Notes: generated by a model from the sequence alone, not told the origin. Shown: positions 33,861-43,959, numbered from the stretch's first letter. The stretch: 64,000 nt of DNA from JAZRWQ01 sp045541395 (GCA_045541395.1 JAZQIZ010000009.1:1-64000), one strand, 5' to 3'. Program-made: numbers and translations.

Positions 33861-35787
33861 GAAGCTTAATATTAACGGTTTCGGCAAGCTTATCTCCAAA
33901 GAAATAAAGCTTAATAAAGGGCTCAATATAATATACGCCCCCAATGAAAGCGGTAAATCCACAACCGCCTCATTTATCAAGTTTATGCTTTACGGGTTTT
34001 CCAAAAAAGAGCGCGCCTCAGAGAAAAACCCTGTAACCTCCAAGCAGAAGTATATTCCATGGGAGGGTCAGCAGGCAAGCGGCAGTGTGAGATTTACCCT
34101 GAAAGGCAATGATTATACCATCTCCCGCACTGCAAAAAAGACTACCCAAACCTTCTCTGTAAATGACAGTATTACCGGAGAACAGCTGTCCGTTTATAAA
34201 GAGCCCGGTGAAGAATTTTTCGGCATAAGTCTTGAGACCTTCGAAAGCACTGCATATTTTTCTCAGGCATCCTTCTCAAGCCTTGAAATGGATGAACTTG
34301 AATCCAAGCTGAGAAATATGGCAACAGGGGCCGACGAAGAGGTCTCCTATGAAAAGGCATCAACTAAGCTTAAAAGTTTATTTAATAAAATATCAGGTTC
34401 AAGAGCAGGCAGTCGCTCTAAAATAAGCCTTTTAACTGCAAAAAAAGAACAACTGGCTCAAAAAAAAGCGGCTATAGAAAACGTTTTGAATACTGCCGCT
34501 CCCGCTAACCTTGAAATGCTCAGAAGTAAGATCGAAAACCTTGAAACAATGCTTGAAAATAAAAAGCAGGAAATAGAGAATAATACTTTACCCCAAACCG
34601 AGAACGATCCTTCTGCTGATTCAGTATTAGCGGCAAATAAATCAAGGTTGGAGGCGTATTCCAACATTTCCGATATAACCAGAGAGGAACTTAATTCATT
34701 CACAATAGAGTATTACCGTTGCAAAGCCGAGCTTAATAAATACTCTGATATTCCGGCCGCGCCTAAAAGATCCAATCTGGGAATATGGATGCTTATATTA
34801 TCCTTTGTTTTTGCTGTTATAGGTGCCGTCATTTGGTTTGAGGTCCGTAATATTTTTGCGTTGGTACTGACGGTTATTGCGCCTGTTCTGCTTATTACCG
34901 GCATCATTCTTATTGCAAGGGCAAATAAAAAATATCTCTCTGCTTTAAGTGCCTATGAAACCGAAAAAGAAAAGTACGGTGAATTAACGCAAAGCGTTGC
35001 TCAGGTCCGCAGGATGCTTGCAAAATACGATCTGGCGGGCGGTGAAATAAGCGAAGGCTTAAAGAGGCTTGACAATCTTGTTGAAGAAAGAGATGCCCTC
35101 AAAAAGGATATTGTTAAAGCTGAAGAGGTTATAGAAAAATGCAGGACCCAAAATAAAGAACAGCTTTTCTTAAAAACACAGACTCTCGAAAAAGAATACA
35201 GGGAGCTGGAAACCGAATACAATTCTTTGAGAATCACCATTGCTGAAAAGAAGGCTGACAGCGAGAAGATTGCTCAGGCCAAGGAAACCTTGGCCTCCAT
35301 TGAAAATGAAATAGAACAAAATGAACAGGCTCTTTCTCAGTGCAGAGAGGATGCCGCTTGCGTTCTTCTGGCTATGGACTGTCTTGACAACGCCCATAAT
35401 GAAATGATAAGACTTTTCGCACCGGCGCTTAATAAAGCAGCTTCCTCGTATGTGAAAGAGTTCAGTGCAGGTGAACGTACCCTTACTGTAGATGCCAAGG
35501 GCAATATAAGGGTTTGTGAAAACGGTGTTATCCGTCCGTTGGGCTATTACAGCGAAGGTACTGTAGATGCGATCTACGTTGCCGTGAGACTTGCGCTTAT
35601 TGACCTTCTGTATAATGATGAAAAGCCGCCTTTGGTGTTTGATGACACCTTTGCAAACCTGGATGAAAGAAGGCTGAAAAAAATGATGGAGCTTCTCTCT
35701 TCGCTTGATTCGCAAATAATTTATTTTACCTGCAGGGATCCCCGTCCGTTTATTGAGAACAATAATTATAACCTTATTGAACTTTGA
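33850..35787 (+). CDS. SbcC/YhaN-like ATPase with an internal membrane hairpin
   Basis: 645 residues. Walker A APNESGKST near residue 35, long coiled-coil arms (about 180-290 and 365-520), Walker B LVFDDTFANLD near 600. Between the arms lies a hydrophobic pair of segments (about 307-362), two likely transmembrane helices where SbcC has a zinc hook. YhaN-type proteins share this layout. The partner is the nuclease just upstream. The membrane hairpin suggests a complex at the membrane, which is inference. Confidence 0.85.
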   Translation: MNIEKLNINGFGKLISKEIKLNKGLNIIYAPNESGKSTTASFIKFMLYGFSKKERASEKNPVTSKQKYIPWEGQQASGSVRFTLKGNDYTISRTAKKTTQTFSVNDSITGEQLSVYKEPGEEFFGISLETFESTAYFSQASFSSLEMDELESKLRNMATGADEEVSYEKASTKLKSLFNKISGSRAGSRSKISLLTAKKEQLAQKKAAIENVLNTAAPANLEMLRSKIENLETMLENKKQEIENNTLPQTENDPSADSVLAANKSRLEAYSNISDITREELNSFTIEYYRCKAELNKYSDIPAAPKRSNLGIWMLILSFVFAVIGAVIWFEVRNIFALVLTVIAPVLLITGIILIARANKKYLSALSAYETEKEKYGELTQSVAQVRRMLAKYDLAGGEISEGLKRLDNLVEERDALKKDIVKAEEVIEKCRTQNKEQLFLKTQTLEKEYRELETEYNSLRITIAEKKADSEKIAQAKETLASIENEIEQNEQALSQCREDAACVLLAMDCLDNAHNEMIRLFAPALNKAASSYVKEFSAGERTLTVDAKGNIRVCENGVIRPLGYYSEGTVDAIYVAVRLALIDLLYNDEKPPLVFDDTFANLDERRLKKMMELLSSLDSQIIYFTCRDPRPFIENNNYNLIEL

Positions 35788-35805
35788 ATAAATTTATGGT
35801 ATTAT
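35777..35805 (+). promoter_or_regulatory. Promoter of the nucleotidyltransferase gene
   Basis: -35 TTGAAC (35777-35782, inside the end of the upstream gene), 17-bp spacer, -10 TATTAT (35800-35805). Confidence 0.6.
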
Positions 35806-35831
35806 ATACAAAAAACTAAAGGAGATTTACT

Positions 35832-36734
35832 ATGACTCTTGTTATTTTAGCCGCAGGATTAGGCAGCCGTTACGGCGGCCTTAAGCAGATCGACCCTGTA
35901 GGTCCCAACGGTGAATTTATTATAGACTATTCTATTTTTGATGCAAAAAAGGCAGGTTTTAATAAGGTAGTATTCATTATTAAAGAAGAAAATCTTCAGG
36001 ACTTTAAAGATACTATCGGAAACCGCGTAGAAAAGCATATAAATATTGAGTATGCATTTCAGAATATTGAAGATCTTCCCGAAGGCTATAAGGTTCCCGA
36101 AGGCCGCGAGAAACCCTGGGGAACTTCTCAGGCTCTTTTGAGCGCGCAAAATGTTGTTAATGAAAACTTTGCAGTTATTAATGCCGACGATTTTTATGGC
36201 CGTGATTCCTTTGAAAAGATTTTTTCCTATCTGAAGAACTATGTTCCCGGCAACGGCAAGAAAAACTATGCTATGTGCGGCTTTGTGCTTAAGAATACAC
36301 TTTCTGATCATGGTCACGTTGCAAGAGGCGTTTGTAAAACGGAAAACGGTATGCTCGTCCATATAGATGAACGCACCAAGATCCAGCGAAATAACGGTCA
36401 GGCTCAGTATTTTGAGGAGGAGACCGGCTGGACTGATGTTGATGAAAACAGCCCGGTTTCAATGAACTTCTGGGGCTTCGATCCTTCTGTTTTTGAAGAA
36501 ATCAGAAAAAGAGAACCGAATTTCCTTGATAATTTAAAAAATCCTTTAAAGGATGAGTACCTGCTGCCTGTAAGCGTACAGGATCTTATGAATGACGGCG
36601 TTTGTGATGTAACTGTTCTTCATACCGGTTCTAAATGGTATGGTGTAACCTACAAGGAAGATAAGGCGCCGGTTGTAGAATTTATTCGTAGCCAGATAGA
36701 TACGGGTGTGTACCCTGAAAAGCTTTGGGATTAA
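35832..36734 (+). CDS. Nucleotidyltransferase-family protein
   Basis: 300 residues with a sugar-nucleotidyltransferase fold: LAAGLGSRYGGLKQIDPVGPNG at the N-terminus (nucleotide-binding loop), INADDFYGRD (metal-binding aspartates) near residue 115. The GLKQ lysine is the usual phosphate-binding residue. Sugar substrate cannot be read. AAAGGAG site before the ATG; single gene ended by a strong terminator. Confidence 0.82.
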   Translation: MTLVILAAGLGSRYGGLKQIDPVGPNGEFIIDYSIFDAKKAGFNKVVFIIKEENLQDFKDTIGNRVEKHINIEYAFQNIEDLPEGYKVPEGREKPWGTSQALLSAQNVVNENFAVINADDFYGRDSFEKIFSYLKNYVPGNGKKNYAMCGFVLKNTLSDHGHVARGVCKTENGMLVHIDERTKIQRNNGQAQYFEEETGWTDVDENSPVSMNFWGFDPSVFEEIRKREPNFLDNLKNPLKDEYLLPVSVQDLMNDGVCDVTVLHTGSKWYGVTYKEDKAPVVEFIRSQIDTGVYPEKLWD

Positions 36735-36735
36735 T

Positions 36736-36764
36736 AAAAAAGGCTCTTAAAAAGAGCCTTTTTT
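36736..36764 (+). terminator. Terminator of the nucleotidyltransferase gene
   Basis: AAAAAAGGCTCTT and AAGAGCCTTTTTT around a three-base loop. Confidence 0.88.
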
Positions 36765-36833
36765 ATATGGATTTTTACATAAAACTGTGTTATAATACAT
36801 TGGTATGTAAATCTATTGAAAGGGGTAAGTCAG

Positions 36834-37637
36834 ATGTATAATACAGATTACCATTTTCATACCCATCTTTCTTTTGACGGCTCTTCGTCTTTAGGCGAAA
36901 TGGTTAAGGCTGCATCGAAAAAAGGCTTAAATGAGATTTGTGTTACAGATCATTATGAATGTAATCGTCCTTCTTTTATTAAACTGAATACTCCTGTTTC
37001 GGTAATGCGCAGGGAGTTTTATAATGCTGTTGCCGCTAATACTACTAACGTTAATTTGCGTTTCGGTATTGAACTGGGGCAGCCTGCAGGGAATACATAT
37101 CAGGCACAAATGGCTCTTTCCGAAGGCGGGTTTGATTTTGTTATGGCCTCGGTACACGCTATTTATAACGGTACGAAATGTATCAGCAGAGTAGATTACA
37201 ATAACCCCGAAGAGGCGGACGAGGCTATTAATGCCTATTATGATATTACCGAGGAAATAATTAATTGGGGCAAATTTGATATTCTTGCTCATTTTAATAT
37301 TTTTCTTCGTTATGTTGCTCGCCGGAGCGCAAATATAGATATTCGCAAATATTACAGCCGTATGGAGAAAATATTCAAAATGCTTTCTTCTGAAGGCAAG
37401 GGCCTGGAGGTAAATGCAACAAGCTTTTATCAGCCACTTAAAGAAACCTTGCCAAACCTTGAAATTTTGAAGCTCTATAAAGATTGCGGCGGTGAAATTA
37501 TTACAGTTGGCTCCGATGCTCATGAAATGAACAATATCGGCCGCGGCACCGAAATGGCCGTATCCGTTGCAAAAGATGCCGGCTTCAATAAAATAGCACT
37601 GTTTAAAGAACGTAATGTATCTTTTGTTAATATCTGA
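36834..37637 (+). CDS. PHP-domain phosphoesterase (histidinol-phosphatase-like)
   Basis: 267 residues with PHP metal motifs: DYHFHTHLSFDG, VTDHYE, GIELGQ, SVH and the late GSDAHEM. Such proteins are often annotated as HisK-type histidinol phosphatases, but no his genes are nearby, so the substrate is open. Start ATG at 36834 behind AAAGGGG. An extended -10 (TGTTATAAT, 36789-36796) lies about 40 bases upstream. ispE follows 15 bases after its stop. Confidence 0.8.
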   Translation: MYNTDYHFHTHLSFDGSSSLGEMVKAASKKGLNEICVTDHYECNRPSFIKLNTPVSVMRREFYNAVAANTTNVNLRFGIELGQPAGNTYQAQMALSEGGFDFVMASVHAIYNGTKCISRVDYNNPEEADEAINAYYDITEEIINWGKFDILAHFNIFLRYVARRSANIDIRKYYSRMEKIFKMLSSEGKGLEVNATSFYQPLKETLPNLEILKLYKDCGGEIITVGSDAHEMNNIGRGTEMAVSVAKDAGFNKIALFKERNVSFVNI

Positions 37638-37652
37638 TAATCAGGTGATATT

Positions 37653-38516
37653 TTGAAAATAACCGTTAAAGCATCAGCAAAAATAAATCTGTCTTTGGAT
37701 ATAGAAGGTGTACGGAAGGACGGATACCATCTTCTTAATACCGTTATGCAGTCAGTTTCTTTATATGATTATATAAATATTGATACTGACGGAAAAGGCA
37801 TAAGCCTTTCAGGTAATTTAAAATATGTGCCTTATAACGAAAAAAATATTGCTTATAAGGCAGCAAAACTATTCTTTGATCTTGTAAAAGAAGAGCCTCA
37901 TGTGAAAATCGATCTTATAAAGCATATCCCCGTTTGCGCCGGTATGGGCGGCGGAAGTTCAAATGCGGCGGCTGTTCTTTTAGGTTTAAATAAGGCTTTT
38001 GGCGATCCCATTGCAAAAGAAACTCTTTGTAAAAGTTCCGTATCTTTGGGCGCAGACGTTCCGTTCTTTTTTTACGGCGGAACCAAACAGTGCAAGGGTA
38101 TAGGAGAAAAAATAACAGATATTCCTTCAATGCCCCAATGCCCAATAGTTATTTTAAAGGATAAAACAGGAGTTTCCACGGCGGCGGCTTTCTCAGCCTT
38201 TGATAAAAACCCTAAGGCTACGTCCAATACGGAAAATATTATTGCTGCCATAGAGAATAAGGATCTTTCTTCTTTAGGCAACTCCCTTGGCAATGCTTTA
38301 TATGATAATTCAGCAGGTCTTTGCCCTCAGATAACAAAGAATATAGAGATACTAAAGAGCTTTGGCGCTTATTCCTGTATGACGGGCAGCGGCTCGGCAG
38401 TATTCGGCCTCTTTGAAAGTAATGAACAGGCAAATAAGGCCTTTAATGAATGTAAGGGGAATCATGATAATACTGTTCTTTGTGCTCCCACGGAAAATTC
38501 AATATTGTTTTATTAA
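37653..38516 (+). CDS. ispE: 4-diphosphocytidyl-2-C-methyl-D-erythritol kinase
   Basis: IspE, 287 residues, the ATP-dependent GHMP kinase of the non-mevalonate isoprenoid pathway. Motifs are KASAKINLSLDIEGVRKDGYHLL at the N-terminus, P-loop-like PVCAGMGGGSSNAAA near 90 and MTGSGSAVFG near 245. TTG start behind AGGTGAT; no ATG fits the conserved N-terminus. Confidence 0.93.
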   Translation: MKITVKASAKINLSLDIEGVRKDGYHLLNTVMQSVSLYDYINIDTDGKGISLSGNLKYVPYNEKNIAYKAAKLFFDLVKEEPHVKIDLIKHIPVCAGMGGGSSNAAAVLLGLNKAFGDPIAKETLCKSSVSLGADVPFFFYGGTKQCKGIGEKITDIPSMPQCPIVILKDKTGVSTAAAFSAFDKNPKATSNTENIIAAIENKDLSSLGNSLGNALYDNSAGLCPQITKNIEILKSFGAYSCMTGSGSAVFGLFESNEQANKAFNECKGNHDNTVLCAPTENSILFY

Positions 38517-38550
38517 GAAGCACGGTTAACAGCCTGCTTCTTTTTTTATT
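38516..38550 (+). terminator. Terminator after ispE
   Basis: GAAGCA and TGCTTC arms with inner GGTTAACAGCC, followed by TTTTTTT. Confidence 0.7.
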
Positions 38551-38578
38551 TAGTTAACTTAAAATTTACTTTTTATTA

Positions 38579-38607
38579 TTGAAAAAGCCGGGGTAATGAG
38601 CTATAAT
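38579..38607 (+). promoter_or_regulatory. Promoter of ychF
   Basis: -35 TTGAAA (38579-38584), 17-bp spacer, -10 TATAAT (38602-38607). Confidence 0.8.
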
Positions 38608-38673
38608 ATAATAGTTATATTGGGTATTTATGCCCCAATATGATAAGGTAATAAATAAGGAGAATTAAAATAT

Positions 38674-39768
38674 ATGAAATTAGGAATCGTAGGACTGCCT
38701 AACGTAGGTAAAAGCACTCTTTTTAATGCAATAACAAACGCAGGCGCTCAGTCGGCTAACTATGCCTTCTGTACAATAGAACCAAACGTTGGCGTTGTTG
38801 ATGTTCCCGATGCAAGGCTTGATAAGCTGGCACAGATGTACAACCCCAAAAAGAAAACCCCCGCAGTTATTGAATTTGTTGATATTGCAGGTCTTGTTAA
38901 AGGCGCATCCCGCGGTGAAGGTCTTGGTAATAAATTTCTTTCTCATATAAGAGAGGTCGATGCAATAGTACACGTTGTGCGTTGTTTTGACGATATCAAT
39001 ATTATTCACGTTGACGGCAGTGTAGATCCCGCAAGAGATACCGAAACTATTAATTTTGAGCTTATTTTTGCTGATATGGAAATGCTGGAGCGCAGGATCG
39101 ACCGTGTAACTAAGTCTATGAAGGGTGATAAGAGCCTTGCTACAGAGCTTAACCTTTTAAAGCGTGTTTATGAAACCCTTGAAAACGGCAAGCCGGCAAG
39201 AAGCCTTGAATATACCGATGACGAACTGAAGATTATGAAGAGCATCTCTCTTCTTACTTTGAAGCCGGTTATTTATGCTGCAAATATGGACGAAGCAACC
39301 TTTGCCGCTGGCGTTGAAAATAACCCTTACTTTAACCGCCTCTGCGAAATTGCCAAGGAAGAAAACGCCGAAGTTCTTCCCATCTGTGCTGCTCTGGAAG
39401 CAGAGATCGCTTCTATGGATGAAGAAGAAAAACAAATGTTCTTAGAGGAAATAAACCTGGATAAATCAGGTCTGGACCGTATGGTAAATGCCTGCTATAG
39501 CCTCTTAGGCTTAATAAGCTTCCTTACTGCAGGTGAGGATGAATGCCGTGCCTGGACTATTACCAAGGGTACAAAAGCCCCCGGTGCCGCCGGCAAGATA
39601 CATTCCGATTTTGAGCGTGGTTTTATCCGCGCAGAAACTATTTCATTTAATGATCTTGTGGAGTGTGGCGATATGGCTAAGGCCCGTGAAAAGGGCTTGC
39701 TCCGCAGTGAAGGTAAAGAATATGTAGTTGAAGACGGAGATATTATTTTATTCCGTTTTAACGTATAA
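38674..39768 (+). CDS. ychF: Ribosome-associated ATPase YchF
   Basis: 364 residues, Obg-family P-loop protein that prefers ATP. G1 GLPNVGKST, G3 DIAGLVKGASRGEG, altered G4 region NMDE (instead of NKxD) as expected for YchF, then a coiled-coil insertion and a C-terminal TGS domain (TITKGTKAPGAAGKIHSDFERGF, written in two parts in the family literature). Linked to ribosome and stress biology. AAGGAG before the ATG. Confidence 0.95.
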   Translation: MKLGIVGLPNVGKSTLFNAITNAGAQSANYAFCTIEPNVGVVDVPDARLDKLAQMYNPKKKTPAVIEFVDIAGLVKGASRGEGLGNKFLSHIREVDAIVHVVRCFDDINIIHVDGSVDPARDTETINFELIFADMEMLERRIDRVTKSMKGDKSLATELNLLKRVYETLENGKPARSLEYTDDELKIMKSISLLTLKPVIYAANMDEATFAAGVENNPYFNRLCEIAKEENAEVLPICAALEAEIASMDEEEKQMFLEEINLDKSGLDRMVNACYSLLGLISFLTAGEDECRAWTITKGTKAPGAAGKIHSDFERGFIRAETISFNDLVECGDMAKAREKGLLRSEGKEYVVEDGDIILFRFNV

Positions 39769-39779
39769 GGAGAAAAACA

Positions 39780-40649
39780 ATGAAGTTTTCTGAAAAACTT
39801 AAACAGTATTTTATAAAGCAGGATCCTTCCTTGCCTCCAATGGAGCCGGCTGTTGCTCGTAAAAGAGGTGAAATAGCCCCCGGCACAGGTGAATTGACCG
39901 CCCAGGGGTACAGAGTCCCTTTTGTGGACACTCTAAGGGGCGTACTGCTGATAATCGCAGTTCTCTACGAAATCGTTTACGTTGTTTATACATATGGTTT
40001 TTTTGACGGAACCGTGATCTCCTCTTTAAGTGAAAAGGTGCTTACGGGAGAGAACCTGAATTATTGGATATTCGGTTTTCAGGCAGCGTTTGTAATAGTT
40101 TCAGGAATGTGCGTAAACTATACGAAGAATATTTTCAAGGGTGCTGTTCGTCTTGCTGTATGTGCGGTAATAATAACTGTAGGCAGTATAGTTTTCTTTG
40201 GTTTTGAATCTGCCGTTTGGTTTGGTATGGTCCATATGCTGGCTGTAAGCTGGGCTGTTTACGGTATTATAGATAAAAAGTGCGTTAAGATATATGATAA
40301 GGTAGGGGTTGCCGCCTGGATGGTGATCTTTCTGATTTTCTTCCTGCTTACTCAGTATTACGCTGTTCCCAGGCTTTATATAGGCAGTGTGGAGATCCCA
40401 TATTATTTCCTGGGATTTACCCCCGCGGATTTTGCCCCTCTTGAATTTTTCGGAATTCTGCCCTGGATATTCATTTTCTTCTGCGGTGTAACCTTAGGTA
40501 AATATATGCGTGACGGTTATATTGCCGAAAACACTTATAAATTCCGCATCCCCGGTGTGGATATTATCGGCCGCAACGGCAGATTCATTTATCTGCTTCA
40601 TTATCCCGTAGTTTATGGAGTAATACTCCTTGTTGATAAGTTTGTATAA
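39780..40649 (+). CDS. Membrane protein, DUF1624 / HGSNAT-like acyltransferase domain
   Basis: 289 residues. A cytoplasmic N-terminus of about 45 residues precedes RVPFVDTLRG, the DxLRG motif of membrane acyltransferases, then six to eight transmembrane segments ending HYPVVYGVILLVDKFV. Resembles the heparan-alpha-glucosaminide N-acetyltransferase-like family. The substrate is unknown. It sits between ychF (11-base gap) and the penicillin-binding protein, so a cell-envelope role is plausible. Confidence 0.75.
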   Translation: MKFSEKLKQYFIKQDPSLPPMEPAVARKRGEIAPGTGELTAQGYRVPFVDTLRGVLLIIAVLYEIVYVVYTYGFFDGTVISSLSEKVLTGENLNYWIFGFQAAFVIVSGMCVNYTKNIFKGAVRLAVCAVIITVGSIVFFGFESAVWFGMVHMLAVSWAVYGIIDKKCVKIYDKVGVAAWMVIFLIFFLLTQYYAVPRLYIGSVEIPYYFLGFTPADFAPLEFFGILPWIFIFFCGVTLGKYMRDGYIAENTYKFRIPGVDIIGRNGRFIYLLHYPVVYGVILLVDKFV

Positions 40650-40681
40650 AAACTGACATCCTATGAAAGAAGGTATAAGGA

Positions 40682-43600
40682 TTGAGCGAAAATAAAAATA
40701 ATCCAAACGAATTCAATAACAATGAAAATAACTCAGGTTTTTTAAGTGACGGTGAGATATCCCGTCTTAACTCTGAGGAACTGTCTTTAATGGATAACGC
40801 AAATACAGATGAGCCTTTAGAAGAAATATTACAGGCGCCCGTTGAGTCTGCATTTAACGCGGAGGATCTTGCTCTTTTCCGCGCTATCAGAGAAGAAGCC
40901 AGAAAAAATGCAAAGGAAGAACCGGAAGCTCCGGTTGAAGCTATAAATGAGGAAGATAAAACCCTTATCAATACTTTCAGCGTTAAAGAAGAGCTTACGG
41001 AAGAGGATCCTAATAATTTTGGAGAGACTATTGTAGTTGCATCCTCCGGCACCGAGGGCTCACAGGACGGGGCGGATGTGGAAAAGGCTCAAACCATTAA
41101 AATAGATTCCCCTGAAGAAGAAAAAAAGAATAGAAAAAGAGGGAAAAAGGGTCCCAAACGTCCTTGGTGGCAGTCGATCCTGCTAGGAATATGGTCTGTA
41201 ATAAAGGTCATCTTCTGGTACGTTTGCATTGCTGCAGGCGCAGTTGCAGTTGGCCTTCTCATTTTCTCCCTTTGTATAGATCAGTTTGAGGATCCCGATC
41301 TGGATGCTCTCTTTGCTAACCGCCAGCTTGCTCAGACGACCGAGATATATGCAAAGGACCCTGAGACCGACGAATACGAACTTGTAAAAGAAGTATATCT
41401 TGATGAAAACCGTGAATGGATCAATATTGAAGATATGCCCAAGTGCCTTATAGATGCTCTTGTTTCTATAGAAGACGAACGTTTCTGGAAGCATAACGGT
41501 GTTGACTGGAAGCGTACCACAGGTGCTATTATTAAATATATTGCCGGTGTTGACGATTACGGCGGATCTACAATTACTCAGCAGCTCATTAAGAATATAA
41601 CAGGTGAGGACGATTATGCCTGGCAGAGAAAGGCCAAGGAAATTCTTCGAGCTCTGTATATAGAAAAGAAGTACGATGATAAGAATATTATTCTTGAATA
41701 CTATCTTAACACAGTATATTTCAATTACCGTGCTTACGGCGTAGGCGTTGCTTCTGAAATGTATTTCGGTAAGCACGTTTCTGAACTTAATGCCGCTGAG
41801 GCGGCAAGCCTTGTGGCAATAGTTCAGAAACCTGCTGTTTATGAGCCCTATTACAATCCCGATAATAACGCCGAAAGAAAAGAGCTCGTACTTGAAAAGA
41901 TGCTGGAGCTTGGCTATCTTACTCAGGAAGAATTTGATTATTATATTGATTACCATATCAGTTTTAATCCCAAGGGTATGGAAATGCAGTATGAAACCGA
42001 TAACAGTTATTATATAGATCAGGTTATAAACGACGTTATACGTGATATTTCCGAGCAAATGGAAATTACCCCCGAAGCTGCGGAAATTTATTTCTACAGC
42101 GCAGGTCTTAAGGTTTATTCCTGCCTTGATCAGCAGGTGCAGGACGTACTTGATCATTATTTCATTGAAGATCAGTCATGGTGGCCGGAAGGCTATATTG
42201 ATGAAGATTATCAGGCCGCTCTTTATATTATGAATCCCTTTACCGGTGAGGTTATGGGTATGGCCGGCGGGCGCGGTGAAAAAACCAACAGAGGTCTTAA
42301 CCGTGCTACACAGTCTCCCCGACAGACAGGTTCTGCCGTAAAGCCCCTCTCCGTATATGCACCCGGCATAGAGGAAGGCGTCCTTAATTTAGGTTCTATT
42401 GTGGATGATATTCCTCTTACCTTCAACGGCAACGTTCCTTATCCCCAGAACGTATCCCGTACCTTTAACGGTCTGACAACAATGTATGATGCTATAAGAT
42501 ACTCCCTTAACGCAACACCCGCACAGATACTGCAGGATCTTACTTATGATACTGCCTATGAGTATCTTACAGACCGTTTGCATTTTGAACACCTTGTAGA
42601 AGAGGATATCGGAGTTGCCGCTATGGCAATGGGCGGTATGACCTACGGTGCAACCGTCGCGGAAATGACTGCAGGCTATGCTGCAATTGCAAATAAGGGC
42701 GTATATACCGAGCCTATAACTTACACCAGAGTAGAAGAGGCAAACGGTAAGGTACTCATTGAAAATACTCCTGAAACCAATCAGGCATTCTCCGAGGAAA
42801 CAGCATGGCTTATGCAAGAACTGTTGGTTGACGGTGTTCATAATGGCTTTGCTGCGTTAGATCTTAAAGATATTCCTCTTGCGGGTAAAACCGGTACTAC
42901 CGATAGCGGTGTTGATAAGTGGTATATGTGTTATTCACCTTATTTTGCTGCCGGTATTTGGGTCGGCTACGATGAAAACAATATTTCCCTTGATGATGCA
43001 GGGGTAATGGCAACAGTTTCAAGATATGCGTTCAAGTACGTAATGGATGAGGTTGTTGAAGTAAAAGGCTGGGACGGTGGCTCTCTTTCCGAAAAGCCCG
43101 ACACTATCGTTAGTGGTGAATATTGTCTCGATTGCGGCGGTACTCCTACCGAAAACTGCGAAAAGGACGTTCGCGGTGACCGTATAGCCTCTACCTATTT
43201 CGTTAAGGATCAGGAGCCTCCCAAGTGTACTTGTCATACATTGGTTTACATCTGCAAATCCTCCGGTATGGTTGCCCATAACGGTTGCCCCAAGGCCGAG
43301 CAGAAAGCTCTTGTTTTAACCAACAGAAGATTACCGATGAAAATAGGATTGCAGGATGCTTATTATATGTGGATGAATATTCCGGACGGTGTTCCTGTTT
43401 CAGATGAAGGGGTTGCATTCCAGAACGTTCTCGGCCCCGGCAACAGCGTAGGTAAAGGCGATGGCAAGAAGGTAAATCATTTATGTACCGATCACAGCAT
43501 TCCTACCGGTAAACAGCCTGAGCTTTATAATCCCAACACCGCGGTTAAGCCTACCTATAAGCTTACTGCAGTTGCAAATGCAAATGCAACATTCTCCTTC

Positions 43601-43954
43601 GGTAATTCCGTAAAGATCAAGGTTGGTAATGATTATACCTTTAAGGTAACGGCAAAAGAAGGTTTCCTTATTTCTTCTCTTACAGCAAACGGTGCAACGC
43701 TTGCTCCCGACAGAGGTAATGATAAGGTCAATACCTACACCGTAAAGGACGTATATGAGGAATACACCGTTGAGGTTATTCTGAAGGAAGATCCAAATTA
43801 CGTTCCTCCTGTGGTGGAAACTCCCTCAGAGCCGGAATCCTCCGAGCCTGAATCTTCTGCTCCTGAAATATCCGAGCCGGAGCTCCCTTCCCTGGATCCT
43901 AACGATCCAAACTATATTCCACCCACAACTCCACCACCACCCGGTTTATTATAA
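40682..43954 (+). CDS. Class A penicillin-binding protein (PBP1a type)
   Basis: 1090 residues, a bifunctional peptidoglycan synthase. An acidic cytoplasmic N-terminus (about 1-155) and one transmembrane helix (about 165-200) precede the glycosyltransferase domain with IEDERFWKHNGVD (catalytic Glu near 265) and STITQQL. The transpeptidase domain has SxxK in TGSAVKP (about 549), SLN, and KTG (about 735). Then come a cysteine-rich stretch (CLDCGG, CTCH), a beta domain and a Pro/Glu/Ser-rich tail. TTG start behind AAGG. Unusually long at both ends. Confidence 0.93.
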   Translation: MSENKNNPNEFNNNENNSGFLSDGEISRLNSEELSLMDNANTDEPLEEILQAPVESAFNAEDLALFRAIREEARKNAKEEPEAPVEAINEEDKTLINTFSVKEELTEEDPNNFGETIVVASSGTEGSQDGADVEKAQTIKIDSPEEEKKNRKRGKKGPKRPWWQSILLGIWSVIKVIFWYVCIAAGAVAVGLLIFSLCIDQFEDPDLDALFANRQLAQTTEIYAKDPETDEYELVKEVYLDENREWINIEDMPKCLIDALVSIEDERFWKHNGVDWKRTTGAIIKYIAGVDDYGGSTITQQLIKNITGEDDYAWQRKAKEILRALYIEKKYDDKNIILEYYLNTVYFNYRAYGVGVASEMYFGKHVSELNAAEAASLVAIVQKPAVYEPYYNPDNNAERKELVLEKMLELGYLTQEEFDYYIDYHISFNPKGMEMQYETDNSYYIDQVINDVIRDISEQMEITPEAAEIYFYSAGLKVYSCLDQQVQDVLDHYFIEDQSWWPEGYIDEDYQAALYIMNPFTGEVMGMAGGRGEKTNRGLNRATQSPRQTGSAVKPLSVYAPGIEEGVLNLGSIVDDIPLTFNGNVPYPQNVSRTFNGLTTMYDAIRYSLNATPAQILQDLTYDTAYEYLTDRLHFEHLVEEDIGVAAMAMGGMTYGATVAEMTAGYAAIANKGVYTEPITYTRVEEANGKVLIENTPETNQAFSEETAWLMQELLVDGVHNGFAALDLKDIPLAGKTGTTDSGVDKWYMCYSPYFAAGIWVGYDENNISLDDAGVMATVSRYAFKYVMDEVVEVKGWDGGSLSEKPDTIVSGEYCLDCGGTPTENCEKDVRGDRIASTYFVKDQEPPKCTCHTLVYICKSSGMVAHNGCPKAEQKALVLTNRRLPMKIGLQDAYYMWMNIPDGVPVSDEGVAFQNVLGPGNSVGKGDGKKVNHLCTDHSIPTGKQPELYNPNTAVKPTYKLTAVANANATFSFGNSVKIKVGNDYTFKVTAKEGFLISSLTANGATLAPDRGNDKVNTYTVKDVYEEYTVEVILKEDPNYVPPVVETPSEPESSEPESSAPEISEPELPSLDPNDPNYIPPTTPPPPGLL

Positions 43955-43959
43955 AAAAC

